A stretch of DNA of 40,185 nt from an uncultured Lachnospiraceae bacterium. Its GTDB lineage: Bacteria; Bacillota; Clostridia; Lachnospirales; Lachnospiraceae. Of this stretch, positions 1 through 7,888 are shown one piece after another; the first letter of the stretch is position 1, and every line of letters starts with the position of its first letter. The notes under the pieces were generated by a model. The model made no database searches. It worked only from the letters and a program-made list of their open reading frames with translations, and had not been told where the DNA came from. The translations under genes and the position numbers were made by a program. The stretch covers positions 1 through 40,185 of the forward strand of contig CABUZU010000004.1 in the NCBI GenBank assembly GCA_902496125.1. Reading direction: 5' to 3'.

Positions 1-1083
1 GTCACCAAGTACGGTACACTTATTACGTGATAAGGTATAGAACATTCCTCTATGTGGACATCCTGCACACATAACAGGAGGACGATTTGGTAAGGTTTCA
101 TCTAATTTCTTATATTCTGGTACCTTAATTCCTAACTTCTCGGCAATTAAATTCTGAGAAAATTCACCTTCAATTGGGAATACGTCTTTACCGGTTACGG
201 TAAGTCCTAATTGCTTGCAGTGGTTTTCAATAATCGGGTCTAATTCTTCAATGATTACTAATTTATCTACTTTTTTAGCAAAATCTAAAATTAATTTTTC
301 TGGAAGTGGATTAATCATTCCTAATTTTAGAATACTTGCGTTATCGCCAAATACTTCTTTTGCATACTGATAGCTTGTTGAAGATGTGATAATACCAATC
401 TTAGTATCACCCATTTCTACACGGTTAAATTCGCATTCTTCTGCAAATGCGATTAATTTACGTGTACGTTCTTCTACTACAGGATGACGACGAATTGCAT
501 TACCTGGCATCATAACGTACTTTGGAATATTTTTCTCATAAGGAATTGTAGGAGGTACAACTCTTTCTCCTACTTCTACAATGCTCTGAGAATGAGCGAC
601 ACGAGTACACATTTTAATAATGACTGGTGTATCAAATTTTTCTGAAAGCTCATAAGCTTTTTTAGCAAATTCGTAAGCTTCACTAGAATCAGATGGCTCA
701 AGCATTGGAACCTTTGATGCAATCGCATGATGTCTAGAGTCCTGTTCGTTCTGTGAAGAGTGCATTCCTGCATCATCTGCTACACAGATAACAAATCCTC
801 CATTTACACCGGTGTAAGAACAAGTGTATAATGGGTCAGCGGCTACATTAAGTCCTACATGCTTCATACCACAGAAGCTTCTCTTTCCTGCTAGGGACGC
901 ACCAAATGCAACTTCCATTGCTACTTTTTCATTGGGAGCCCATTCACAATAAACTTCATCATATTTAGCGATTTCTTCGGTTACTTCTGTACTGGGAGTA
1001 CCTGGATAACTAGAAACTACACTACATCCAGCTTCATAAAGACCTCTCGCTAAAGCTTTATTACCTAACATTAATTGTTTCAT
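1..1083 (-). CDS. iorA: Indolepyruvate:ferredoxin oxidoreductase alpha subunit, 3' end cut by window edge
   Basis: IorA, with IorB, oxidatively decarboxylates aryl 2-oxoacids (indolepyruvate, phenylpyruvate) to aryl-acetyl-CoA and reduces ferredoxin in the cytoplasm. My translation from the ATG at 1083 begins MKQLMLGNKALARGLYEAG and continues with SSYPGTPSTEV, typical of the N-terminal pyruvate-oxidoreductase domain. Near the left edge comes PPVMCAGCPHRGMFY, the TPP-domain cysteine motif of the family. 361 codons are visible against about 590 usually, so the C-terminal TPP and ferredoxin-like parts lie outside. An AGGAAG ribosome-binding site precedes the start. The upstream regulator gene ends 7 bp before it, so the two are co-transcribed. 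IorB is expected just beyond the left edge. Confidence 0.93.
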   Translation of the reverse strand, partial: MKQLMLGNKALARGLYEAGCSVVSSYPGTPSTEVTEEIAKYDEVYCEWAPNEKVAMEVAFGASLAGKRSFCGMKHVGLNVAADPLYTCSYTGVNGGFVICVADDAGMHSSQNEQDSRHHAIASKVPMLEPSDSSEAYEFAKKAYELSEKFDTPVIIKMCTRVAHSQSIVEVGERVVPPTIPYEKNIPKYVMMPGNAIRRHPVVEERTRKLIAFAEECEFNRVEMGDTKIGIITSSTSYQYAKEVFGDNASILKLGMINPLPEKLILDFAKKVDKLVIIEELDPIIENHCKQLGLTVTGKDVFPIEGEFSQNLIAEKLGIKVPEYKKLDETLPNRPPVMCAGCPHRGMFYTLSRNKCTVLGD

Positions 1084-1090
1084 GGCAATA

Positions 1091-1390
1091 TTACTTCCTT
1101 TCTTTTTCTTCTACTCTGTCTACAACCTTGCCTAAACAGCCTTTTCCATAGTTTAACATTCGATTTACTCGACTAATGGTTGCAGAACTGGCATTGGTTG
1201 CCTGCATAATTTCGGTATAGACCTTGTCATGTTTTAACATACTAGCAACTTCGAATCTCTGCTCCATAGCTCGTAGTTCAGTGACTGTACAAAGGTCATC
1301 GAAAAAATCACAACATTCCTCTAAGTTTTTTAACTCTAAAATTGCCTTGTACATGGCAAGTTTGCGTTCTGTCGAAACATTCTTTTCCAT
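1091..1390 (-). CDS. YerC/YecD-type TrpR-family transcriptional regulator
   Basis: A 99-aa DNA-binding protein of the YerC/TrpR-like family. The core LEECCDFFDDLCTVTELRAM is followed by the helix-turn-helix stretch ATNASSATISRVNRMLNYG, which is diagnostic of these proteins. An ATG 18 bp further upstream is in frame, but the only good Shine-Dalgarno sequence (GAAGGA) lies just before the ATG at 1390, so I use that start. The gene is the first of the iorA operon (7-bp gap) and is preceded by a long folded-looking leader. Family members are often annotated as TrpR-like, but the ligand is generally unknown. A role in controlling iorA is inferred from position only. Confidence 0.85.
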   Translation of the reverse strand: MEKNVSTERKLAMYKAILELKNLEECCDFFDDLCTVTELRAMEQRFEVASMLKHDKVYTEIMQATNASSATISRVNRMLNYGKGCLGKVVDRVEEKERK

Positions 1391-1399
1391 AAAATAATA

Positions 1400-1545
1400 T
1401 CCTTCCATAATGCATTATTATGATACCAGGGTCAAAAGGTGCAAATCTGATGCAAGCTTGCTTGCAAGAGGATTGCATCTTGGGACTCGCCCAAAACAAT
1501 CCGGTATCAGTGAGGTCAAATTAATTTTAACCCCAACACCATTAC
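1400..1545 (-). promoter_or_regulatory. Structured 5' leader of the yerC-iorA operon (candidate riboswitch or attenuator)
   Basis: Read on the minus strand, a 7-bp stem TGATACC/GGTATCA (1503-1509 with 1421-1427) encloses a GGATTG/CAATCC stem (1497-1502 with 1470-1475) capped by the hairpin TTGGG-CGAGT-CCCAA. A second hairpin TGCAAG-CAAG-CTTGCA follows. A competing stem GATGCAA/TTGCATC would use part of the CAATCC arm, so two mutually exclusive folds are possible. There is no open reading frame of note and no clear U-tract terminator. I do not recognise it as a known riboswitch class. Confidence 0.45.
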
Positions 1546-1548
1546 TCT

Positions 1549-1577
1549 ATAATACCATCTTTTTCTAAAATGGTAAA
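1549..1577 (-). promoter_or_regulatory. Promoter of the yerC-iorA operon
   Basis: On the minus strand, -35 TTTACC (1572-1577) and -10 TATTAT (1549-1554) are separated by exactly 17 bp. Transcription would start near 1542, just upstream of the folded leader, giving about 150 nt of 5' untranslated RNA. Confidence 0.55.
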
Positions 1578-1585
1578 TGTATTTT

Positions 1586-2434
1586 TTACTTTAAATTAAG
1601 AAAGTGCATTGCATTTTCCCCTAATATCATTTTTTTCTCTTCATCGGTAAAGTCCATCTTAGTCATTCTATCAATATAATCCTTTTGGTCTTGCCATGGA
1701 GAATCGGTGGCAAATAATACCTTATCGACCCCATGCTTTCTAGTAAGTCTTACCAAGTCATCATCAGCTAACACGCAGGTATATGGAGTTGGAGTAGAAT
1801 CAGGATAGGGCTCAATCTTACCATAAGTAAATGCCGTATCCATCCATACTGGTGCACCAGCAAGATAATATTCGACGTCTTTCCAGTCCGCCCAGTTACC
1901 CATATGTGCAAGGACAAATTTCTCAGGATGGACTTCATTAATAACCTTAAGAATCTGCTCAACGCTCGAATAATTCTTATCATAAATTCCAATGTCAATT
2001 CCTGCATGAATGGTCACAATTAATCCTAGTTCTGAGGCTTTATCAATGATTCGCATCATTCGAATATCGTCCAAATCCACATTTTGATAGGCTGGATGAA
2101 GCTTAACCCCCTTCATACCATTGTTTTTAATTCGCTGTAATTCTTCCTTATAATTCGTATATTCTGGATGCATTCCACCAAAGGTAATAATACCATGAGA
2201 TTCGTACTCTTCCATGGATTTCATAAAACTAGAATTGACCTTTTCTACTTGTTCTGCACTGGTCATAACAGGTAAGTTGATGCTTTTATCTACCCCTGAT
2301 TTTTCCATAGACTTTAGCAATCCCTCTACTGAACCATCGGTATGGGGCATCGAAGCGGATGCTTGTCCTAATTTGTCTACTACCTTTTTTGAAATTTTTG
2401 ATGGAAAGGTATGCGTATGAAAATCGATAATCAT
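1586..2434 (-). CDS. Amidohydrolase family 2 (metal-dependent TIM-barrel hydrolase)
   Basis: A 282-aa cytoplasmic TIM-barrel hydrolase of the Amidohydro_2 type. The metal-binding DFHTHTF motif sits at the very N-terminus, followed by GVKLHPAYQ, VTIHAG, VLAHMGNW and the late aspartate in LFATDSPW, in the family order. The open frame extends 22 codons upstream, but GAAGGGAA lies at the right distance before the ATG at 2434 and the HxH motif normally begins right after the start, so I use 2434. It is divergent from the aminotransferase and upstream of yerC-iorA. Substrate unknown; decarboxylases of the same fold (2-oxoacid or aromatic-acid acting) are an alternative that fits the neighbours. Confidence 0.85.
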   Translation of the reverse strand: MIIDFHTHTFPSKISKKVVDKLGQASASMPHTDGSVEGLLKSMEKSGVDKSINLPVMTSAEQVEKVNSSFMKSMEEYESHGIITFGGMHPEYTNYKEELQRIKNNGMKGVKLHPAYQNVDLDDIRMMRIIDKASELGLIVTIHAGIDIGIYDKNYSSVEQILKVINEVHPEKFVLAHMGNWADWKDVEYYLAGAPVWMDTAFTYGKIEPYPDSTPTPYTCVLADDDLVRLTRKHGVDKVLFATDSPWQDQKDYIDRMTKMDFTDEEKKMILGENAMHFLNLK

Positions 2435-2456
2435 AAAAACGTTCCCTTCTTTCTTT

Positions 2457-2493
2457 GTCAAAGCTTGACTTTGTATAAATACATCTTTATTAT
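2457..2493 (+). promoter_or_regulatory. Promoter of the aminotransferase gene with overlapping inverted repeat
   Basis: -35 TTGACT (2465-2470) and -10 TATTAT (2488-2493) with 17-bp spacing drive the plus-strand gene. The -35 overlaps the inverted repeat GTCAA-AGC-TTGAC (2457-2469), a possible operator in this divergent intergenic region. I could not place a convincing minus-strand promoter for the amidohydrolase. Confidence 0.55.
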
Positions 2494-2532
2494 AATACAT
2501 ATTAGACCTTAATGAAAGAGAGGATTTTTTCT

Positions 2533-3717
2533 ATGTTAAACGAAAGAATGGTTGCTCTTGGAACACAGCGTTCTGTAATCCGTGAGCTATTTGAATTTGG
2601 TAAGCTACGTACTGCCGAGATTGGTGCTGAAAATGTATTTGATTTTTCAATTGGTAACCCTAGCGTTCCAGCACCGGAATGTGTAAATGAAACGGCTATG
2701 AAGCTAATTAAAGAAATGGACCCTGTTGTTCTTCATGGATACACCAGTGCGCAAGGCGATGCTGGTGCTAGACAGATGATTGCAGATTCTTTAAACAAAC
2801 GTTTTGGCACTTCTTATAATGGTAATAACTTATATATCACCGTTGGTGCTGCTGCTGCTCTTTGTTGTTGCTTCAACGGTCTTTCTTGCCCAAATGATGA
2901 ATTCATCGTATTTGCCCCATACTTCCCTGAATACAAGGTATTTATCGAAGGTGCTGGCGCTAAGATGCGTCTAATTCCAGCTGATATTGAAGCTTTCCAG
3001 ATTGATTTTGAAGCTTTTGAATCTGCTATCAATGAACATACCAAAGGTGTTTTAGTAAACTCTCCAAACAACCCTTGTGGTGCTGTTTACTCAGAAGAAA
3101 CGGTTAAAAAATTAGCAGCGATTCTAGAAGAAAAATCAGCTAAGTATGGTCATCCAATTTATTTAATCGCGGATGAACCTTATAGAGAAATCGTATTCTC
3201 AGGAACTAAAGTTCCATTCTTACCTAAGTATTATAAAAATACCCTTGTATGCTACTCTTGGTCTAAGTCTCTTTCTCTTCCTGGTGAACGTTTAGGCTAT
3301 GTTTTAGTTCCAAATGAAGTAGAAGATCATGAACTTGTTTATGCAGCTGTTGCTGGTGCAGGTCGTTCTTTAGGCTATGTCAATGCACCTAGCTTATTCC
3401 AAAGAGTTTGTGCAATGTGTGCTGATACAACCTCAGATGTTTCTGTATACGAAACCAATAAAAATTTATTAGTAAGTGCACTTCGCGATATGGGATTCCA
3501 TGTAGTTGAACCAGATGGAACCTTCTATATGTTCCCTCGTACTTTAATTGAAGATGATATCGCATTTTGTGAAAAAGCAAAAGACTTTAACTTATTAATC
3601 GTTCCTGGTAGTGGATTTGGCTGCCCAGGTCATACTCGTATTTCTTATTGTGTACCAACTGAAGTTGCAAAACGTTCATTAGATGCATTTGAAAAATTAG
3701 CAAAATTCTACAAATAA
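2533..3717 (+). CDS. PLP-dependent aminotransferase, class I/II
   Basis: A 394-aa fold-type I aminotransferase. Visible family marks are FDFSIGNPSVPAP (substrate-loop region), NSPNNPCGAVYS, LIADEPYREI with the cofactor-contacting Asp/Tyr, and the PLP lysine in YSWSKSLSLPGERLGY; the C-terminal RISYC carries the carboxylate-binding Arg. An ATG at 2512 is in frame, but the AGAGGA ribosome-binding site fits only the ATG at 2533. Monocistronic, with its own promoter and a strong terminator. Beside an IOR it could supply aryl 2-oxoacids from aromatic amino acids; this is inference, since the sequence does not fix the substrate. Confidence 0.9.
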   Translation: MLNERMVALGTQRSVIRELFEFGKLRTAEIGAENVFDFSIGNPSVPAPECVNETAMKLIKEMDPVVLHGYTSAQGDAGARQMIADSLNKRFGTSYNGNNLYITVGAAAALCCCFNGLSCPNDEFIVFAPYFPEYKVFIEGAGAKMRLIPADIEAFQIDFEAFESAINEHTKGVLVNSPNNPCGAVYSEETVKKLAAILEEKSAKYGHPIYLIADEPYREIVFSGTKVPFLPKYYKNTLVCYSWSKSLSLPGERLGYVLVPNEVEDHELVYAAVAGAGRSLGYVNAPSLFQRVCAMCADTTSDVSVYETNKNLLVSALRDMGFHVVEPDGTFYMFPRTLIEDDIAFCEKAKDFNLLIVPGSGFGCPGHTRISYCVPTEVAKRSLDAFEKLAKFYK

Positions 3718-3723
3718 TCAAAA

Positions 3724-3750
3724 GAAAGGGGCATCGCGATGCCCCTTTTA
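3724..3750. terminator. Bidirectional terminator between convergent genes
   Basis: Perfect palindrome GGGGCATCG/CGATGCCCC (3728-3745), flanked by A-rich sequence on the left and TTTTAT on the right. It can end both the aminotransferase (+) and the acyl-CoA ligase (-) transcripts. Confidence 0.9.
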
Positions 3751-3752
3751 TA

Positions 3753-5387
3753 TCAACTCTTATTCTGTTGTTCTACTAATTTATCTGCTCCATACATCTT
3801 ACGAAGACGTGGTTTTTCAATTTTACCCGTTGCATTTCTTGGTACTTCTGCAAAGATAATTTTCTTTGGACGTTTATAACGAGGTAGTTCCCAACAATAA
3901 TCCATAATCTCTTCTTCTGTGCATTCCATACCTTCTTTAATAGAAATAATTGCACCGGTGATTTCACCAAGTCTCTTATCTGGAAGACCGATAACTGCAA
4001 CATCTTTTACCTTCGGATAAGCTTCTAAGAAATCTTCAATCTGTACTGGATAGATATTTTCACCACCACTGACAATGACATCTTTCTTACGGTCTACTAA
4101 GAAATAGAATCCATCTTCATCCTGCATGGCCATATCTCCTGTATAAAGCCAACCATCACGAAGTGTTTCCTTCGTTGATTTTTCATCATTGTAATAGCAA
4201 GTCATCAGTCCAGGTCCTTGTACACATAATTCCCCAACCTCTCCTTGTTTTACTTCATTATCTTGTTCATCGACAATCTTACATTTCCAACGATAACCAG
4301 GCACACCAATTGCACCAACCTTGTGGATATTTTCAATTCCAAGATGCACACAACCTGGACCTGTAGATTCGGATAAACCATAGTTGGTATCATATAAATG
4401 ATGTGGGAAATATTCCTTCCAGTGTTTAATTAATGATGGTGGAACTGGTTGTGCACCAACGTGCATCAGTCTCCACTGGTCAAGCTCATAATCTTCTAAT
4501 TTTAAATCTCCACGGTCTAAGCAATCCAGAATATCTTGAACCCATGGAACCAGTAACCATACAATCGTACAGTGTTCCTTTGAAACAGCATCTAGGATGA
4601 CTTCTGGTGAAGTTCCCTTTAATAAAACAGCCTTACTTCCTGCGTACAAACTGCCCATCCAGTGGAATTTCGCACCGGTATGATAAAGCGGTGGAATACA
4701 TAAGAAGGTATCGTTACGATTAGTTAAATGATGCTTTTGTTCCATCTGGGCTGCTTGCATTAAGCTCTCATGATTGTGTAAAATAGCCTTTGGAAAACCA
4801 GTCGTTCCAGATGAAAAATAAATGGCTGCATCGTCATCTTCTTCTAGACGAACAAGTGGTGGCTGACTTGAACAATCTGCAACGAGTTCACGATAATTTT
4901 CTGCAAAGGTTGGACAGCCATCCCCTACATAGATTAACAATCTGCCACGACTTAAACGTTCTTCTACTGCTTCAATACGTCCAATAAATTCAGGACCGAA
5001 GAATATAATATGTACTTCTGCCAGATTTGCACAGTACTCAATTTCTTTTGAATCAAAACGGAAATTAAAAGGAACAGCAATTGCTCCTGTTTTTAAAATA
5101 CCAAAATAAATAGGAAGCCATTCCAAACAGTTAAACATTAAAATTGCAACTCGGTCACCCTTTTGAATACCACGACTAATTAACATATTGGCAACACGAT
5201 TTGCCTTCTCATCAAATACACTCCAAGTAATCTCTCTACGATAAGGTTCATTCGAAGTTTGCTGAACTAAATCATACTCCTTCCAAGTCGTTTTTCTTGT
5301 TTCCTTCATTGAAGGGTTGAGCTCTACAAGAGCAACTTCATCGCCATAGAGTTTATGATTTCGCTCTAGTAAATCGGTAACAGGCAT
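3753..5387 (-). CDS. AMP-forming acyl-CoA synthetase/ligase
   Basis: A 544-aa member of the ANL adenylating-enzyme superfamily, which activates a carboxylic acid with ATP and loads it on CoA. The P-loop AIYFSSGTTGFPKAILHNH, the YGLSESTGPG motif, GWLYTGDMAMQDEDGFY, the hinge DRKKDVIVSGGENIYP and the C-terminal catalytic lysine in PRNATGKIEKPRL are all present at the expected spacing, so the gene looks intact and active. AGGAAG precedes the ATG. Upstream lie a promoter and an inverted repeat next to a TetR gene, as in many fatty or aryl-acid CoA ligase loci. The acid cannot be read from sequence; a short or medium-chain or aryl acid is likely. Confidence 0.92.
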   Translation of the reverse strand: MPVTDLLERNHKLYGDEVALVELNPSMKETRKTTWKEYDLVQQTSNEPYRREITWSVFDEKANRVANMLISRGIQKGDRVAILMFNCLEWLPIYFGILKTGAIAVPFNFRFDSKEIEYCANLAEVHIIFFGPEFIGRIEAVEERLSRGRLLIYVGDGCPTFAENYRELVADCSSQPPLVRLEEDDDAAIYFSSGTTGFPKAILHNHESLMQAAQMEQKHHLTNRNDTFLCIPPLYHTGAKFHWMGSLYAGSKAVLLKGTSPEVILDAVSKEHCTIVWLLVPWVQDILDCLDRGDLKLEDYELDQWRLMHVGAQPVPPSLIKHWKEYFPHHLYDTNYGLSESTGPGCVHLGIENIHKVGAIGVPGYRWKCKIVDEQDNEVKQGEVGELCVQGPGLMTCYYNDEKSTKETLRDGWLYTGDMAMQDEDGFYFLVDRKKDVIVSGGENIYPVQIEDFLEAYPKVKDVAVIGLPDKRLGEITGAIISIKEGMECTEEEIMDYCWELPRYKRPKKIIFAEVPRNATGKIEKPRLRKMYGADKLVEQQNKS

Positions 5388-5420
5388 AATAGTACTTCCT
5401 TTCTTTCTCTCACGAACATT

Positions 5421-5482
5421 TCACTTTTTCCATTTAAAGTGATGCACTATCTAAAGATATCACAATCAGGGCAAAAAGTCAA
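5421..5482 (-). promoter_or_regulatory. Promoter of the acyl-CoA ligase gene with candidate TetR operator
   Basis: Minus strand: -35 TTGACT (5477-5482), 17-bp spacer, -10 TATCTT (5454-5459). Just downstream, in the initially transcribed region, lies the inverted repeat TCACTTT-N8-AAAGTGA (5421-5427 and 5436-5442), well placed for repression by the TetR protein encoded immediately upstream. Confidence 0.55.
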
Positions 5483-5493
5483 ATAAACTCAAG

Positions 5494-6081
5494 CTATTCT
5501 AAGAAAAATTTTCCAAGAAAAATAGGAAGAAATCTTTGTGAATAGCTTCGAAGAGAATATTCCCCTCCAGAAATACACCAATCGTATAAAAAAGACCTTT
5601 CACAAATCGCATAAGCCTTCACGACTTCCCCTACCGACATATCCATTCGAATCTCTTTTCTTTCTTGTCCTTCTTGGACAATTTTTCGAAGAAGCTTATA
5701 GTAAAGGCGATTTCTATCTAATAAGGATTTTTCTCCTCTTGTAATTAACTGACTTGATAACAACCTTGCAAGTAAATCTAATGAAACGGAATTTTCAATC
5801 ATGGTAAATAGTTCATTATTTAAATACAACAATTTCTCATAGCTACTTAAATTAGAATCCATCTCCTGCATCAATTCTTCATACTTTTCATCAAACAAGT
5901 AGGATAATGTATTAAGTAGGGCATCCTTACTTTTAAAATAGTGATAAAAAGAGCCTTTCGAAGTCTTCGCAACTCGTATAATCTCATCAACTGTTGTATA
6001 CTCATATCCTTGTTCATAAAATAATTGCCATGCTGCTGAAACAATTTTACTCTTAGTATTTTTCTTTTGTATCTTACTCAT
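5494..6081 (-). CDS. TetR/AcrR family transcriptional repressor
   Basis: 195 aa. The N-terminal helix-turn-helix IVSAAWQLFYEQGYEYTTVDEI is followed by KTSKGSFYHYFKSKDALL, the textbook TetR recognition helix; the C-terminal ligand-binding half is unassigned. Its start codon overlaps the end of the histidine kinase gene by 8 bp (ATGAGTAA arrangement), so it is translated as the third gene of the Bce-like regulator operon, yet it sits directly upstream of the acyl-CoA ligase and a candidate operator. Repression of that gene is inferred. Confidence 0.88.
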   Translation of the reverse strand: MSKIQKKNTKSKIVSAAWQLFYEQGYEYTTVDEIIRVAKTSKGSFYHYFKSKDALLNTLSYLFDEKYEELMQEMDSNLSSYEKLLYLNNELFTMIENSVSLDLLARLLSSQLITRGEKSLLDRNRLYYKLLRKIVQEGQERKEIRMDMSVGEVVKAYAICERSFLYDWCISGGEYSLRSYSQRFLPIFLGKFFLE

Positions 6082-7072
6082 AGCTTACTCCAATCTCCTT
6101 ATAAGCGGTATCAATAAACACCGTAGTACCCTTTCCTTTCTCACTCTCAATGACAATCTTATGTCCTAGGCGGTCTCCTACCTGCTTACATAAATAAAGT
6201 CCAATTCCTGTTGACTTCTTATTCGTTCTTCCATTATATCCGGTAAATCCTTGTTCAAAAATCCTTGGCAAATCTTCTTTTTCAATTCCAATTCCTGTAT
6301 CTTTAATACACAACCATTGATTTTTCAAATATATATCAATTCCACCCGTCATGGTATACTTTAATGCATTCGATAAAATCTGTTCTAATAAAAAGCAAAA
6401 CCATTTTTCATCTGTTAAAACTTGCTTATCTATTGGTGTATAATTTAATGCCAATTTCTTTTGAATAAATAATTTCGAAAACTTACGAATCGACCTACGA
6501 ACTAGATTATCTAAAGATTGCTTTTTGATGACAAAATCATTATTATCAAAATTTAACCTTTGATAGCCTAATGCCATCTCTACATACTGCTCAATACGAA
6601 TCATTTCCATCTGAATTTCCTTCGTAAGAGTGGTATCCTCTAACATCTCTCGCTGCGATTGCAGTAACAATGACGCCGCTGCAATCGGTGTTTTAATCTG
6701 GTGTACCCATAGGTTATAATACTCTAAGGTCTGTGTCTGCTTCTTTTCATATTCCCCATTTCTTCTTGCCAGTTCTTCATTGTACATCGTAAGAAGCTCC
6801 TGATAACGTCTTTCCATTTCCGTTGTAGGATTTGGCAGATGCTCTAAGGTGTAGGGAAACTCTCTCTTAACCTGAGTTAATTTTTCACATTTCTTCCTAT
6901 AATAAATAAAGTCAATTCCAAGTACAACGACACTGAAAAAAAGTATTAGTAAAATTCCATAACCAACTAATACTAAAGATATTCCATTTAAAATAAAAAT
7001 GACAGAAAAGATACAGACACCGATAAAGAGTAATCCAATCTGTTTTCGATATTCATCTAAATAGTTTCTCAT
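6074..7072 (-). CDS. Intramembrane-sensing histidine kinase, BceS-like
   Basis: 332 aa. Two N-terminal membrane helices (about residues 11-55) with almost no extracellular loop are the mark of intramembrane-sensing kinases that detect antimicrobial peptides through a partner ABC transporter. The phospho-acceptor box is LWVHQIKTPIAAASL. The C-terminal ATPase carries EQILSNALKYT (N box), IKDTGIGI and KSTGIGLYLCK (G boxes). It overlaps the response regulator by 4 bp upstream and TetR by 8 bp downstream. The cognate BceAB-like transporter is divergent at 7889-10646. Confidence 0.92.
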   Translation of the reverse strand: MRNYLDEYRKQIGLLFIGVCIFSVIFILNGISLVLVGYGILLILFFSVVVLGIDFIYYRKKCEKLTQVKREFPYTLEHLPNPTTEMERRYQELLTMYNEELARRNGEYEKKQTQTLEYYNLWVHQIKTPIAAASLLLQSQREMLEDTTLTKEIQMEMIRIEQYVEMALGYQRLNFDNNDFVIKKQSLDNLVRRSIRKFSKLFIQKKLALNYTPIDKQVLTDEKWFCFLLEQILSNALKYTMTGGIDIYLKNQWLCIKDTGIGIEKEDLPRIFEQGFTGYNGRTNKKSTGIGLYLCKQVGDRLGHKIVIESEKGKGTTVFIDTAYKEIGVSYE

Positions 7073-7740
7073 TCTAAATAGTAACCCATTCCTTTCTTCG
7101 TCTGAATAAAGTTCTTAATTCCAATTTCTTCTAAATGTTTACGAAGTCTTGTGATATTTACTGTCAACGTATTCTCATCTACATAGCAATCGGTCTCCCA
7201 GAGCTTTTCCATTAACACATCACGACTTACAATCTGATTTTTTCTCTCCATTAATAAGGATAAAATACGAAATTCATTCTTCGTAAGGTCTAAAACCTTT
7301 CCATTATAATTAAGCGTTCCATCTTGAAGATTTAAAATCGCACCTTTATGTTCTAGGAAGTTAACTGACGTACCAAATTCATAGGTTCGTCTTAACAATG
7401 CCTGAATCTTTGCCACTAATACATCCATTTCAAATGGCTTCGTAATAAAATCATCTCCACCCATATTCATTGCCATCACAATATTCATATGGTCTGACAT
7501 TGACGATAAGAAGATAATTGGAATCTTACTAATTTTACGAATCTCATTACACCAATGATATCCATTAAAAAATGGCAACGAAATATCCATAAGTACTAAA
7601 GCTGGTGAAAACGCTGCAAATTCAGACAATACATTTGAGAAATCCTCTACACACTTTGCCTGGTATCCCCAGCGATTTAAATAGTTTTCTATTACCATTG
7701 AAATTGCAACATCGTCTTCTACAATAAAAATCTTATACAT
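7069..7740 (-). CDS. OmpR-family response regulator, BceR-like
   Basis: 223 aa. The receiver domain shows the acidic pocket IVEDD, phospho-acceptor Asp in LVLMDISLP and the conserved Lys in FITKPFE. The C-terminal winged helix ends KNFIQTKKGMGYYLE, typical of the BceR subgroup, with DENTLTVNITRLRKHL as the recognition helix. It pairs with the downstream kinase (4-bp overlap) and very likely activates the divergent transporter genes through the TTACA-N4-TGTAA site between them. A GGAGGAG ribosome-binding site precedes the ATG. Confidence 0.93.
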   Translation of the reverse strand: MYKIFIVEDDVAISMVIENYLNRWGYQAKCVEDFSNVLSEFAAFSPALVLMDISLPFFNGYHWCNEIRKISKIPIIFLSSMSDHMNIVMAMNMGGDDFITKPFEMDVLVAKIQALLRRTYEFGTSVNFLEHKGAILNLQDGTLNYNGKVLDLTKNEFRILSLLMERKNQIVSRDVLMEKLWETDCYVDENTLTVNITRLRKHLEEIGIKNFIQTKKGMGYYLE

Positions 7741-7762
7741 AGCTCTCCTCCGTTCTGTATCT

Positions 7763-7840
7763 ATGATACCAAATTTTTTATCTTACATCAATGTAAGGTT
7801 TTTTGCCTCTTTGTAAGCTAGAAAACTGGCAATGTATTTT
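7763..7840. promoter_or_regulatory. Divergent promoters with a BceR-type binding box
   Basis: TTACATCAATGTAA (7783-7796) matches the known BceR-family consensus TNACA-N4-TGTAA exactly. On the plus strand it lies 14 bp upstream of a weak promoter for the transporter (-35 TTGTAA at 7811-7816, 18-bp spacer, -10 TATTTT at 7835-7840), an activator position. On the minus strand it overlaps the -35 (TTGATG, 7786-7791) of the regulator promoter (17-bp spacer, -10 TATCAT at 7763-7768), suggesting autoregulation. Confidence 0.7.
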
Positions 7841-7888
7841 TATTTTTGATAAACTTACCTCATCAAAAGCAAAGGAGAATTTTAAATT

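Noticed and set aside
540..562. Sequence resembling the CRISPR repeat (TTGTAGGAGGTACAAC) near the left edge
   Set aside because: It lies within conserved iorA coding sequence (encoding VVPPTIPY), has no partner repeat or leader, and is a chance match.
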